Assembly (NCBI GenBank): GCA_964473745.1
Contig: CAYYQE010000014.1
Coordinates: forward strand, 1-36,470
Length of the DNA stretch: 36,470 nucleotides
From: JABJMC01 sp964473745
GTDB lineage: Bacteria > Patescibacteriota > Gracilibacteria > UBA1369 > UBA12473
Direction: 5' to 3'
Shown here in pieces: positions 23,595 through 31,618 of the stretch. Positions within the stretch are counted from its first letter, which is position 1, and the number at the start of each line of letters is the position of its first letter. A program made the position numbers and the translations under genes. A model generated the notes under the pieces. The model made no database searches. It was not told the origin of the DNA and was given only the letters and a program-made list of their open reading frames with translations.

Positions 23595-25099
23595 TCAGCT
23601 CCCAACCGAAACTGCAGTGCCTCCAAAAGGTGATGTTCTTGAATAATCTCATCCCCCAGCATATCTGCCACCGTGCGAGATACTTTTAAAATGCGCGCAT
23701 AAGCTCGGGCTGACAAATGATTGTCTTCCATGGTTTTGCGTAAAAGATTTTCTGCGTTGGTGGTTAAAGGGCAATGTTTAGCAAGATTACGAACCAATAA
23801 ATCACTATTCAAAAGCATCGAGGATTTATAACGTTTTTGTTGAGTTTCACGGGCCCCTCGAATCATACCTAAGCAAGTATCAGCCGGGATCCAATTGTCA
23901 TCGTGTAGTTCTTGATAAGAAATTGGTTGCATTTTCAAAAACAAATCCATCCGATCCAAAAAAGGGCCAGACAATTTTTTCTGATATTTCAACCTTTCTC
24001 TCGAAGTGCAAATACACTTTTTTTGTGGATCTTGATAATAGCCACACGGACAAGGATTCATGGCTCCCACTAACATAAATCGCGAAGGGAAAGAAAAAGC
24101 ACCTGATGAACGAGAAATAGTTATAGTGCGGCTCTCTAAAGGCTGCCGTAAACTTTCTAAAATAGAGCGCGGGAATTCAGTTAATTCATCCAAAAACAAC
24201 ACCCCACGATGAGCCAAAGTGATTTCTCCGGGGCGCACCGGATGTCCCCCGCCAATCAAAGAAATAACAGAAGCAGTATGGTGCACAGACCGAAAAGGAC
24301 GGTCAATTATTAAAGGTTGTTCGGGCTTAAGCAATCCTGCCGCTGAATAGATTTTGGTAAGCTCAACCTTTTCTTTTTCAGCCAAAGGCGGAAGTAAACG
24401 TGGCAACTGCCGCGCGGTCATAGTTTTGCCACAACCCGGACTGCCCGACAAAAGCACATGATGACCACCACTCGCCGCAATCGTCATTGCGCGAATAGCT
24501 TCTTTTCGACCTCGTAAAAAGCAAGATTTTGGCACAAAAGTTGCGCCATTTAAAGGCGGACTCGTCGGTTGCGCGGGGATTAAAAAAATCTCACCCCGCA
24601 GGTGCGCAATTAAATCCTTTAAATGATTTACCGGAAAAACATCCAGCGCCGTCCCCAGCAGGGCCTCTTTTGCATTAACCGCTGGTACGAAAATAGCTCC
24701 AAAACCACACTCTTCGGCAAGCATTGCCGCCGAGAGCGTCCCTGGAACCGATCGCAATGACCCATCCAAAGCCAATTCCCCCAAAAAAGCCGCGCGCATA
24801 TTATTAACCACTGGTACTTGTTCAGATTCCATTAACAAACCCACGGCAATCGGCAGGTCAAACGAAGGCCCGCACTTGCGCACATCCGCTGGTGCTAAAT
24901 TTACAATTTTACGCATCTGCGGGAACTTGCCGCCGCTATTCACAATCGCTGACCGCACACGTTCTTTAGATTCCTGCACCGCCGCATCTGGCAAGCCCAC
25001 TACTGTAAATCGTGGCAAACCACTTAATAAATCAACCTCTATTTCCACTGGATAGGCGTCAACTCCCGAAACCGCACATGAGTAAACTTTTGATGGCAT
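23591..25099 (-). CDS. comM: ComM/YifB family Mg-chelatase-like AAA+ ATPase
   Basis: ComM is a hexameric helicase that helps branch migration when transformed DNA is integrated; relatives outside competent bacteria are of less certain role. The 502-residue protein has the N-terminal Lon-like domain (VYSCAVSGVDAYPVEIEVDLLSGLP, FTVVGLPDAAVQESKERVRSA), Walker A GSPGCGKT (219-226), Walker B VLFLDELTEFP, a sensor segment VGAMNPCPCGYY with nearby cysteines CICTSRERLKYQ, and the C-terminal Mg-chelatase domain (SARAYARILKVSRTVADM). The start at 25099 matches the family's usual beginning; an in-frame ATG at 25117 adds six residues and places the AAGGGAGG motif inside the reading frame. DNA uptake is often retained in Patescibacteria, which fits. 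Confidence 0.95.
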   Translation of the reverse strand: MPSKVYSCAVSGVDAYPVEIEVDLLSGLPRFTVVGLPDAAVQESKERVRSAIVNSGGKFPQMRKIVNLAPADVRKCGPSFDLPIAVGLLMESEQVPVVNNMRAAFLGELALDGSLRSVPGTLSAAMLAEECGFGAIFVPAVNAKEALLGTALDVFPVNHLKDLIAHLRGEIFLIPAQPTSPPLNGATFVPKSCFLRGRKEAIRAMTIAASGGHHVLLSGSPGCGKTMTARQLPRLLPPLAEKEKVELTKIYSAAGLLKPEQPLIIDRPFRSVHHTASVISLIGGGHPVRPGEITLAHRGVLFLDELTEFPRSILESLRQPLESRTITISRSSGAFSFPSRFMLVGAMNPCPCGYYQDPQKKCICTSRERLKYQKKLSGPFLDRMDLFLKMQPISYQELHDDNWIPADTCLGMIRGARETQQKRYKSSMLLNSDLLVRNLAKHCPLTTNAENLLRKTMEDNHLSARAYARILKVSRTVADMLGDEIIQEHHLLEALQFRLGAD

Positions 25100-25250
25100 G
25101 CCTCCCTTATGACACATTACCCATTACGAAAATCTAACAAAAAAATGAATAAAAAATGAAACGATCACAAAACACCTAACTCAAAGTCAAATTTGAAATA
25201 AGTCAAATTCCACTGTACGCTAATCCCACTATGCGTTAATTCAATGTGTT

Positions 25251-25380
25251 TTAATTTAAGAAAATTAATTTTAACACTTTCAAAATTCCTCCTTATCGTA
25301 CGTTACGTTTGACATGACACTCTCCCCTCATCTGGAAATATGTTATGTCTGTCAAGCTACCGTACCTATGCGAAAAGACA
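25251..25380 (+). repeat. Structured inverted element, copy A
   Basis: Matches the reverse complement of 36341-36470 base for base without gaps; I count 101 of 130 identical. The best blocks are CCTCCTTATCGTACGTTA..GTTTGACATGACAC and CTGTCAAGCTA..GTACCTATGC. They form a hairpin: TTGAC (25309-25313) with GTCAA (25351-25355), and ATGACAC (25314-25320) with ATGTTAT (25340-25346) including G-U. On the minus strand the hairpin is followed by AAGGAGG (25294-25288) and a 10-codon TTG frame ending in TAA. It occupies the gap between comM and the kinase-like gene. The rest of that gap (25118-25250) is AT-rich with short direct repeats of AGTCAAATT. Confidence 0.75.
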
Positions 25381-25396
25381 TCCCCCACACACCACC

Positions 25397-26116
25397 ATGC
25401 CCGAAACAATTAAATTAAGAGAAAGATTGTCAAAAGGTGCCGAGCACCACGTTTTCCGAGATGCCGAGGATCCAGACTATCTTTACAAACTAGCCGCGGC
25501 TTGGAGTTTTTGGCAAAAAATGACACCAGAATTAGCTGATCGTGATTTAGGAATACTAATAGCTTATGGTCTCCCCGTAGCTCCCACTGAAGTTCTGGAA
25601 GAAGGAGCCGAAGTTCTTTATCCCGAAGGAGATAAGCGCTTTAAAAAATATGTTATTCGCCAAAAATACATCCCTAATACCAGGCCGCTTAACACCGAAG
25701 ATTTAAAAGACCCAGAAATTCTGGTCCAAATCGACGACATCATGGAAAAAATCGCTCAAATCTATAAAGAAACCGATTTAGGAGTAGATATTTTGGGTGG
25801 AAGAGCCATCAAAGAGCTTCTAAAACTAATTTATACTTCGGACATTCAGGCCGAGGCCAACAACATTCTCATCGATGAAAACAAAAAACTCTGGTTATGC
25901 GACACGCGGCTTTATGATTTTAATTTTGGATTTTTGCCGGGCGTATCTATTGCTTTGCGACAAGTCCAAAAATTTCAATACGAAATCATGAGTCGTTTTA
26001 TTGACGAAACCCCTCACGAAACCAGCGGCCCAATTATGTCGGTTATTGGCCTGACCGTTCATAAGGTGGCCAGGTGGCGCTTAACTTCAAAAACCACTAT
26101 CCCATCGGAAAAATAA
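25397..26116 (+). CDS. Protein-kinase-like phosphotransferase, function unknown
   Basis: A 239-residue protein that looks like a small or degenerate protein kinase or antibiotic-phosphotransferase fold. The N-terminal ERLSKGAEHHVFRDAEDPDYLYKL resembles a glycine-loop strand pair with the ATP lysine, and AEANNILIDENKKLWLCDTRLYDF resembles the N...ILID...D catalytic and metal segment, with DTR in place of DFG. The family is not certain. An ATG at 25340 in frame would add 19 residues, but these lie inside the structured element, so 25397 is preferred. The 3' end overlaps the convergent PEGA-domain gene by 58 bp. Confidence 0.68.
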   Translation: MPETIKLRERLSKGAEHHVFRDAEDPDYLYKLAAAWSFWQKMTPELADRDLGILIAYGLPVAPTEVLEEGAEVLYPEGDKRFKKYVIRQKYIPNTRPLNTEDLKDPEILVQIDDIMEKIAQIYKETDLGVDILGGRAIKELLKLIYTSDIQAEANNILIDENKKLWLCDTRLYDFNFGFLPGVSIALRQVQKFQYEIMSRFIDETPHETSGPIMSVIGLTVHKVARWRLTSKTTIPSEK

Positions 26117-27132
26117 AGCTGGTCTGTTTCTTTGTCATACGCCAAAGTCACATCTTCATAGTTTAGTTCTAAATTAGTAGGGACTTCATATAAGGCGCGA
26201 TAATCCCCTTCTCCTGCTTCAAACACTCCAATAGAAAAAGCTACTGAATCATTAAAATCACCATTCAAAAGTGTTTTCAAAACATCGATAGTATTGGTTG
26301 TCTCAGATCCTTCTTCTAGAGCCGCTAAATTTTGATCAGTCGCAAAAAACAGTTCATCTTCATTTCCCCACACGGTTTTTTCTAGTGAAAACTCAAATGG
26401 CCACTCCTTAAATTCCGCAGTTTCGGTTTCTACAATCCAGAGCCCTCCTTCATCTCCAATGGTGCGCACCAAAGCCCAAGCATCATCAAGCGACCATTCA
26501 ATATTCGCCACTCCCGCCAAACTTCCCAGGTACGATCGCGAAAATTCTGTGCCATCAATTAAGTACAGAGATTGATCTTCGGCGCCTTGATCCAAAACTA
26601 AGGCGAATTTTAGTGAAGGCGATGCAAACGCCACCGGATCTTCTAATTCTCGATCAAAATAAGCCCAAATAAGAGCGTCTCCGGTGTTGGGATCTGTGTA
26701 GGTAAGACGCTGTTTTTTGTAAGTTTCATCCATCTCAAATGTAAAATCTGAATTCACCTCATGTGGTTCAAAAAGTTCAAGTAAATCTTCATAATTTCCC
26801 GAAAGATCCAAGGTTGGGACATATTCAAAATCTACGGAAATGGCGGTAGAACCTTGTCGTTTGATAGTTGCGGTCAGCTCTTCCGGATAATAGCCTGACT
26901 TGCTTAAAGAAACCTCGTAAGAGCCACTAGGTAATCGCACTAAACAAGGATTACTCAAGCAATCTTTTTTCTCAGAAACCTTCAAACGTGGTCCAGAAAT
27001 TTCTACGGAATAAGAAGGATCTCCCGAGATTGTTAAGGTTCCTTTATCTAAAACAAATGTCCACAAAACCACGCCAATGCAAAGCAAAAACGTAATGGCA
27101 CCAATCAAAAGCGCTTTTTGATGAAAATTCAT
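26059..27132 (-). CDS. Membrane-anchored PEGA-domain protein
   Basis: A 357-residue protein with a short cytoplasmic start, one membrane helix at about 7-29 (ALLIGAITFLLCIGVVLWTFV), a PEGA domain at about 33-102 (CLVRLPSGSYEVSLSKSGYYPEELTATI) and then a strand-rich region of repeated W/Y-D/G blades (IEWSLDDAWALVRT, VWGNEDELFFATD, LAYDKETDQLYFSDG) resembling a beta-propeller. It is probably exposed outside the membrane. PEGA proteins are common surface components in Patescibacteria, with no proven reaction. Its start overlaps the yraN stop by 4 bp (ATGA), and its end overlaps the kinase-like gene by 58 bp. Confidence 0.82.
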   Translation of the reverse strand: MNFHQKALLIGAITFLLCIGVVLWTFVLDKGTLTISGDPSYSVEISGPRLKVSEKKDCLSNPCLVRLPSGSYEVSLSKSGYYPEELTATIKRQGSTAISVDFEYVPTLDLSGNYEDLLELFEPHEVNSDFTFEMDETYKKQRLTYTDPNTGDALIWAYFDRELEDPVAFASPSLKFALVLDQGAEDQSLYLIDGTEFSRSYLGSLAGVANIEWSLDDAWALVRTIGDEGGLWIVETETAEFKEWPFEFSLEKTVWGNEDELFFATDQNLAALEEGSETTNTIDVLKTLLNGDFNDSVAFSIGVFEAGEGDYRALYEVPTNLELNYEDVTLAYDKETDQLYFSDGIVVFEVKRHLATL

Positions 27133-27488
27133 GAGAGGACGTTTTTTAAGTGTTCAATTTTTGGCCCCGGACAAGTGTTCCAATTGATACCAATGGCATC
27201 GATTCGAAAAGGACCGTTCCAATTATACTCACGAACATAGGTTAGGGCTACCTTTATAAGTTTTTGCAACTTGATTTTGTTAACAGCCTCTAGTGGTCCC
27301 CCAAAACACTCTGAGTGTCGACTTTTGACTTCTACAAAAACCAAAACCCCATTTTTTTGCACCACTAAATCTACCTCTCCTTCCCTTATCCGGAAATTCG
27401 CCATCACTATTTTATAACCTTGCGCCCGTAAGTATTGCGCCGCCAAATCTTCACCTTTTTGCCCTAGTTGTTGTTTGGAATTATTCAT
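27129..27488 (-). CDS. yraN: YraN/UPF0102 family endonuclease-like protein
   Basis: A 119-residue member of the UPF0102 family with the restriction-endonuclease-like fold used by Holliday-junction resolvases. Seen: GQKGEDLAAQYLRAQGYKI, then EGEVDLVV and VLVFVEVKSR, the Glu-Asp-ExK nuclease motif, and VNKIKLQKL. Length is typical. The biological role is not firmly established in general. It is translationally coupled with the PEGA-domain gene behind it and divergent from dnaB. Confidence 0.93.
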   Translation of the reverse strand: MNNSKQQLGQKGEDLAAQYLRAQGYKIVMANFRIREGEVDLVVQKNGVLVFVEVKSRHSECFGGPLEAVNKIKLQKLIKVALTYVREYNWNGPFRIDAIGINWNTCPGPKIEHLKNVLS

Positions 27489-27578
27489 TTCTACCCTTGT
27501 AGCACAATCGGCATGAACAAATTATTAAAAATTTATTAACTTGAAAACCGCTTTCCTTTGTGCAAAACTAGGCTTCCA

Positions 27579-27594
27579 GTCAGCCCGCGCTGAC
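27579..27594. other. Small hairpin in the dnaB upstream region
   Basis: GTCAGC-CCGC-GCTGAC forms a perfect 6-bp stem with a 4-nt loop, ending 18 bp before the dnaB ATG. It could be part of the dnaB leader or an operator. There is no T-run, so it is not a classical terminator. Confidence 0.35.
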
Positions 27595-27612
27595 GCTACT
27601 TAACGCCCAAGC

Positions 27613-28998
27613 ATGCCTAACGATATTTCTGCCAAAGTTCCGCCACACAGCCAGGAGGCCGAAAAGTCCACTCTAGGAGCTTTGCTTATCGACAAAGACG
27701 CTATTATAAGGGTCGCGGACATGATCATGGCTGATGATTTTTATTATGAACAAAACGCGATTATTTATCGGGCTGTTATGGAATTATTTCGCAAACGAAG
27801 CCCTATTGATTTAATTACGCTCGCCAACCATCTCGAGGAAAGTAATGATTTAGAAAAGGTGGGTGGCCGCTCGTATCTGGCGGAACTCACTCATGTGGTT
27901 GTTACGTCCACTCATGTCTTGCAGTACGCTACGATTGTTAAGCAAAAATCAACTCTTCGTAAATTACTCAAAGCCGGGCAAACCATTGCTGGTTTAGGTT
28001 ATGAAGAAGCCAAAGAAATCGAAGAATTAATCGAGGGGGCCGAAAAAGCTCTTTTTAATGTTTCTCAAAATTTTATTCAGGATAAATTTGTTCACATCAA
28101 AGATATCCTCACCCAAACTTACGAAAAAATTTCCGATCTTCATGACCCAGAAAGTAAAGATAAATATCGCGGTGAGCCCACTGGTTTCCGCAGTTTAGAT
28201 AATATGCTTTCCGGCTTACAACCAGCGGATCTAGTAATTATTGCGGGGCGTCCCGCCATGGGTAAAACCAGTTTTGCGCTAAATATCGCTCAAAATATGG
28301 CCAAAAACAAAAGATCTGTGGGTGTGATTTCACTGGAAATGTCCAAAGAGCAACTCGTAGAACGACTTTTTTGTTCGCTTCTTAGTGTTGATTCCTGGAA
28401 ACTTCGCACCGGAAAATTAAATGAAGAAGATTTTGCGCGAATTGGGACTGTAATGGACGAACTTAATTCCGCTAAAATTTTTATTGATGATTCAACTTCT
28501 GGGTCAATTGCTGAGCTTCGGGCCAAGGCTCGTCGTTTGCAAATGGAGCATGGTTTAGACATGCTTATGATCGATTATATACAGCTCATGAGTATCACTG
28601 GAACAGGAGGGAATATTGCTAATCGTGTCCAGGAAATCTCAGAAATTTCTCGTTCGCTTAAAACTCTTGCTCGTGAACTTAAAATCCCGGTAATTGCTTT
28701 ATCACAGCTTTCTCGAGCCGTTGAAAATCGCCCTTCAAAAATCCCACAACTAGCTGACCTCCGTGAATCTGGAGCTATTGAACAAGACGCTGATGTTGTG
28801 CTCATGATTTACCGCGAGGATTATTACGAAGAAGACACAGACCGCGCTGGCCTCACGGATATTTTTATTCGCAAACATCGTAATGGACCAGTTGGCCGCG
28901 TCGAATTAATGTTCAAAAAAGAACAAATGCGTTTTTACGATATCGACAAAACACATTCGTTTGAAGAAGAAGCCCAAGAAGTGCCAATGGGGGCTTAA
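27613..28998 (+). CDS. dnaB: Replicative DNA helicase DnaB
   Basis: DnaB unwinds DNA at the replication fork. The 461-residue protein has the N-terminal domain (VPPHSQEAEKSTLGALLID, DFYYEQNAIIYRA), a linker, and the RecA-like C-terminal domain with Walker A GRPAMGKT (212-219), the H1a-type SLEMSKEQLVERL, Walker B LDMLMIDYIQLM, then IPVIALSQLSRAVE, PQLADLRESGAIEQDADVV and a late DIFIRKHRNGPVG. Length is standard and no intein is present. It is followed 33 bp later by lysS, probably in one operon. Confidence 0.98.
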   Translation: MPNDISAKVPPHSQEAEKSTLGALLIDKDAIIRVADMIMADDFYYEQNAIIYRAVMELFRKRSPIDLITLANHLEESNDLEKVGGRSYLAELTHVVVTSTHVLQYATIVKQKSTLRKLLKAGQTIAGLGYEEAKEIEELIEGAEKALFNVSQNFIQDKFVHIKDILTQTYEKISDLHDPESKDKYRGEPTGFRSLDNMLSGLQPADLVIIAGRPAMGKTSFALNIAQNMAKNKRSVGVISLEMSKEQLVERLFCSLLSVDSWKLRTGKLNEEDFARIGTVMDELNSAKIFIDDSTSGSIAELRAKARRLQMEHGLDMLMIDYIQLMSITGTGGNIANRVQEISEISRSLKTLARELKIPVIALSQLSRAVENRPSKIPQLADLRESGAIEQDADVVLMIYREDYYEEDTDRAGLTDIFIRKHRNGPVGRVELMFKKEQMRFYDIDKTHSFEEEAQEVPMGA

Positions 28999-29031
28999 TC
29001 TGGTATCCTATACCCACTTAATCAAAAAATC

Positions 29032-30666
29032 ATGGCTTTTTGGGTCGACGAAATTGCACAACAGATTGTAGAAGCGTTTCCGGATAAAGATCGGGAAATT
29101 ATTTTACGAGACGAAAAAACCGCCTCCGGCAAAGTTCACATTGGATCTTTGCGTGGCGTAATTATTCACGGAGTTTTAGCTGAGGCTCTTAATCAAATGG
29201 GGCGCAAAGCAACTTTTTATTATGAAATTAATGACGTGGACCCCATGGATGGGATGCCTGTTTATTTAGATGAAAAAGCTTACCAGCCCTACATGGGCAT
29301 GCCTCTTAAGGACATCCCGGCTCCCGATGAAAATGGGCGTCCAACAGGAGAAGTAACTCCCGAAAATAATTTTGCGCGACACTATGGGAATGAGTTTATT
29401 GAAGTGATTCGCAAGCTCGGATTTAACGAAAAAAACAGCACAAAATTTGTTTGGGCCAGTGATTTTTATGAAGCTGGGAATTACGATGAATGGATCAAAA
29501 AAGCTTGTGAAAACCCAGCCAAAGTTCGTGAAATTTATAAACAAACCAGCGGCTCCGAAAAACCGGACCACTGGAATCCTTTACAAATTGTTTGTGAAAA
29601 ATGTGGCAAAGTTGGCACCACGACCGTCACGGAATTCGATGGCAAAGAAGCCACTTATATTTGCGAAAAAAATAAAGTTACGTGGGCCAAAGGTTGTGGT
29701 TACGAGGGTAAAGTTGCTCCTTTTAAGGGCCGCGGGAAATTGCCTTGGAAAGTGGAATGGGCTACCAAATGGGTTGGTTTTCCACGTCCGGATGGTGAAA
29801 TTGGGGTGGATGTTGAAGGATCTGGGAAAGATCACAACGCTGCCGGTGGTTCGCACGATGTTAGTGCTGGTATTTGTAAGGGAATTTTGGGCGCCGCCGT
29901 CCCATTCAATATTCCTTACGAATTCTTTTTATTCGGCGGCGCCAAAATGAGTGCCTCCAAAGGCCTCGGTGCCACAGCCCAAGAAGTTTCCGAAATCATG
30001 CCGCCGGAATTACTCCGTTTCTTAATGGTGCGCACCAAACCCAACAAGCCAATCGACTTTGAAATTAGCGGAGATACAATCCCTCGTCTTTACGACAACC
30101 ACGATGAATGTGCTCGCATTTATTTTGACAAAAAAGCAGAAAATCCAGATTTGGGACAGGCTTTTCACTACGCCCAACTCGACCCCGATAAAATTGAAGA
30201 ACGCTATTTCCCCCGCTTTTCCAAGATGGCTTTCTTTGTGCAAATCCCCCATTTAGACCCACTCGAGGAGGTCGCCAAAATGAAAGAATCGCCCCTTACC
30301 GATTTAGACAAATCCGAAACAAACGAACGAGCCGAATACGCCAAAATGTGGCTCAAAGATTTTGCTGATGAACGCTCTAAATTTGAAATTCAACTAGAAA
30401 TCCCTGAATTAGCCAACACCCTTTCTTCAGATCAAAAAGCTTTCTTAAAAGGGATCGCCGACATTCTTTCTGCAAATCCAGACTTAGGCGGCGAAGAACT
30501 CCACGGGCAAATTCACGAACTTAAAAACAGCTCCCCTCTTGAGCCGCGCGATGCTTTTGGCGCCATCTACATTTCCCTACTCGGCAAAGAATCCGGCCCC
30601 CAAGCTGGCTGGTTTTTAGAAGCCCTGGAACGCGACTTTGTAATCCAAAGATTTAGTGAGCTTTAA
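29032..30666 (+). CDS. lysS: Lysyl-tRNA synthetase, class I
   Basis: Charges tRNA-Lys. This is the class I type (LysK), found in archaea and in scattered bacteria, unrelated to the common class II enzyme. The 544-residue protein has the HIGH-type motif HIGS (36-39) in SGKVHIGSLRG, a cysteine-bearing zinc region (CEKCGK ... CEKNKVTWAKGCG), GSGKDHNAAGGSHD, and the KMSKS-type motif KMSASK (305-310). A helical C-terminal anticodon-binding part follows. A TGG-TATCCT box at 29001-29009 could be an internal promoter. It follows dnaB by 33 bp, and the remnant of a convergent gene overlaps its last codons. Confidence 0.97.
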   Translation: MAFWVDEIAQQIVEAFPDKDREIILRDEKTASGKVHIGSLRGVIIHGVLAEALNQMGRKATFYYEINDVDPMDGMPVYLDEKAYQPYMGMPLKDIPAPDENGRPTGEVTPENNFARHYGNEFIEVIRKLGFNEKNSTKFVWASDFYEAGNYDEWIKKACENPAKVREIYKQTSGSEKPDHWNPLQIVCEKCGKVGTTTVTEFDGKEATYICEKNKVTWAKGCGYEGKVAPFKGRGKLPWKVEWATKWVGFPRPDGEIGVDVEGSGKDHNAAGGSHDVSAGICKGILGAAVPFNIPYEFFLFGGAKMSASKGLGATAQEVSEIMPPELLRFLMVRTKPNKPIDFEISGDTIPRLYDNHDECARIYFDKKAENPDLGQAFHYAQLDPDKIEERYFPRFSKMAFFVQIPHLDPLEEVAKMKESPLTDLDKSETNERAEYAKMWLKDFADERSKFEIQLEIPELANTLSSDQKAFLKGIADILSANPDLGGEELHGQIHELKNSSPLEPRDAFGAIYISLLGKESGPQAGWFLEALERDFVIQRFSEL

Positions 30667-30805
30667 GGTTGACTTTTTGCTCTGTTATTTCTAAACTTTC
30701 TTTCCCGCCCCGAATGGATCTTTTCACGGTAAAACGTGAGCGAGAGCCATCGGGAAGTTGGGCTGTTCCTTGAGAATTTGGCGTTAGTCTAATTTTTAGG
30801 ACAGA
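30653..30805 (-). pseudogene. C-terminal stub of a truncated gene
   Basis: A minus-strand frame of 50 codons ends with TAA at 30655-30653, overlapping lysS by 14 bp as other convergent pairs here do. Its product reads like a real protein end (TPNSQGTAQLPDGSRSRF, KRSIRGGKESLEITEQKV) with neighbour-like base composition, but it has no start codon at its N-terminal side. It is broken by a TGA at 30808-30806, just where the GC-rich island begins. I infer that the rest was lost when the island arrived. The family is not recognised. Confidence 0.35.
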
Positions 30806-30827
30806 TCAGGACGACTTCCCTTCCCCA

Positions 30828-30843
30828 AGCGCTTCCCAGCGCT
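30828..30843. other. Hairpin at left side of the GC-rich island
   Basis: AGCGCT-TCCC-AGCGCT, two self-complementary hexamers forming a 6-bp stem with a 4-nt loop, 25 bp before the ATG of the island gene. Role unknown. Confidence 0.4.
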
Positions 30844-30868
30844 CATTCCCGTGCATGGAGACGTAAAG

Positions 30869-31456
30869 ATGGAAAATAATCGCACCCCTCGGCTGCTGAG
30901 TGTGGCAGTCTTGGTGGTTACTGTGATAGCCCTCTACTGCTATCACGATATCGCCAAGAGGCAGGTCACGCGTGCTCAGCAAGACATCGAGCTGGTGCTG
31001 GAGCAAGAGCAGGAGGCGCTGGATGTCCTCGAAGAAAACGCGGAAGAGTTCGGTCTGCCGATGCGCTACTACGGCTTTCTCGACCGGGCCCTGGCTGCGG
31101 CCACCACTGGCTACAAGCGCTCGAACCACGCCCCGAAGTACGGCCTGGATGGGGCCACGGCCTGGATCAACGACCAGCACATCCCGCCGCGCGACCGCCA
31201 GCTCATGATCAAGGTGCTGTCCGAGCGCCTCGCAGCCAGCCGCATGGTCATCACCCAGCAGCTCAAGCCGAACAAGCTCGAGACCTGCCGCCACACGGCG
31301 GCCACCTTCATGGGTGGCTGGTTCGACATCAACTGTCCGCAGCCCAGCATGGCCATCCCGTCGCTCGCAGTCCGCCACTACAAGTCGACCAGCCAAATCG
31401 CCGACGAAGCCCGGTACGACGCGCAAGTTGGCTCGCGCGAGGGGGTGCCCTTCTAG
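30869..31456 (+). CDS. Membrane-anchored helical protein in the GC-rich island
   Basis: A 195-residue protein with an N-terminal membrane anchor (LLSVAVLVVTVIALYCY, about 9-25), then a charged coiled-coil helix (about 28-60, QQDIELVLEQEQEALDVLEE), then a mixed domain with two cysteines (ETCRHTAATFMGGWFDINCP). I do not recognise the family. The single anchor plus long helices loosely recalls LemA, without its signature. The ATG at 30869 is chosen because GGAG stands 8 nt before it; a GTG at 30851 is possible but contains that site. Codon use is GC-rich and unlike every neighbour. The long opposite-strand frame over the same bases is taken as a shadow. Confidence 0.65.
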   Translation: MENNRTPRLLSVAVLVVTVIALYCYHDIAKRQVTRAQQDIELVLEQEQEALDVLEENAEEFGLPMRYYGFLDRALAAATTGYKRSNHAPKYGLDGATAWINDQHIPPRDRQLMIKVLSERLAASRMVITQQLKPNKLETCRHTAATFMGGWFDINCPQPSMAIPSLAVRHYKSTSQIADEARYDAQVGSREGVPF

Positions 31457-31504
31457 CGATACCCCGTAGACCACACGCCAAAACCTCACGCGACAGATAC
31501 CTGC

Positions 31505-31530
31505 GCCCCCGAGTCTTGCGACCCGGGGGT
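31505..31530 (+). terminator. Strong GC hairpin after the island gene
   Basis: CCCCCGAGTC pairs with GACCCGGGGG (one A/C mismatch) around a TTGC loop, 50 bp past the island gene's stop. There is no T-run, so termination is plausible but not certain. It may instead mark the right end of the island. Confidence 0.45.
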
Positions 31531-31545
31531 GCCTTCGCATACCCC

Positions 31546-31574
31546 TTCACTCTCCTCCCAAAAACCGCTATTCT
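31546..31574 (+). promoter_or_regulatory. Possible promoter of the DUF4012 gene
   Basis: TTCACT (31546-31551), 17-bp spacer, TATTCT (31569-31574), 44 bp before ATG 31619. It begins directly at the right edge of the GC-rich island. Both hexamers are imperfect. Confidence 0.4.
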
Positions 31575-31618
31575 AACCCCGCGCACAAACCGCAGACAGC
31601 CCTGCTTAACTCACCACC

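Larger units (their letters stand above)
30800..31545. other. GC-rich island of probable foreign origin
   Basis: Base composition changes sharply from the AT-leaning surroundings to strongly GC-rich, with C or G at most third codon positions of the gene inside. It contains one gene with a good Shine-Dalgarno and is bracketed by strong hairpins (30828-30843 and 31505-31530). No transposase, integrase or duplicated target site is visible. Horizontal transfer is the likeliest reading; an assembly join must also be considered. Confidence 0.6.

Noticed and set aside
30806..31540. Minus-strand frame of 244 codons across the GC-rich island
   Set aside because: Long antisense frames are expected in GC-rich DNA. 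The plus-strand frame has a Shine-Dalgarno, a membrane anchor and a coiled coil.
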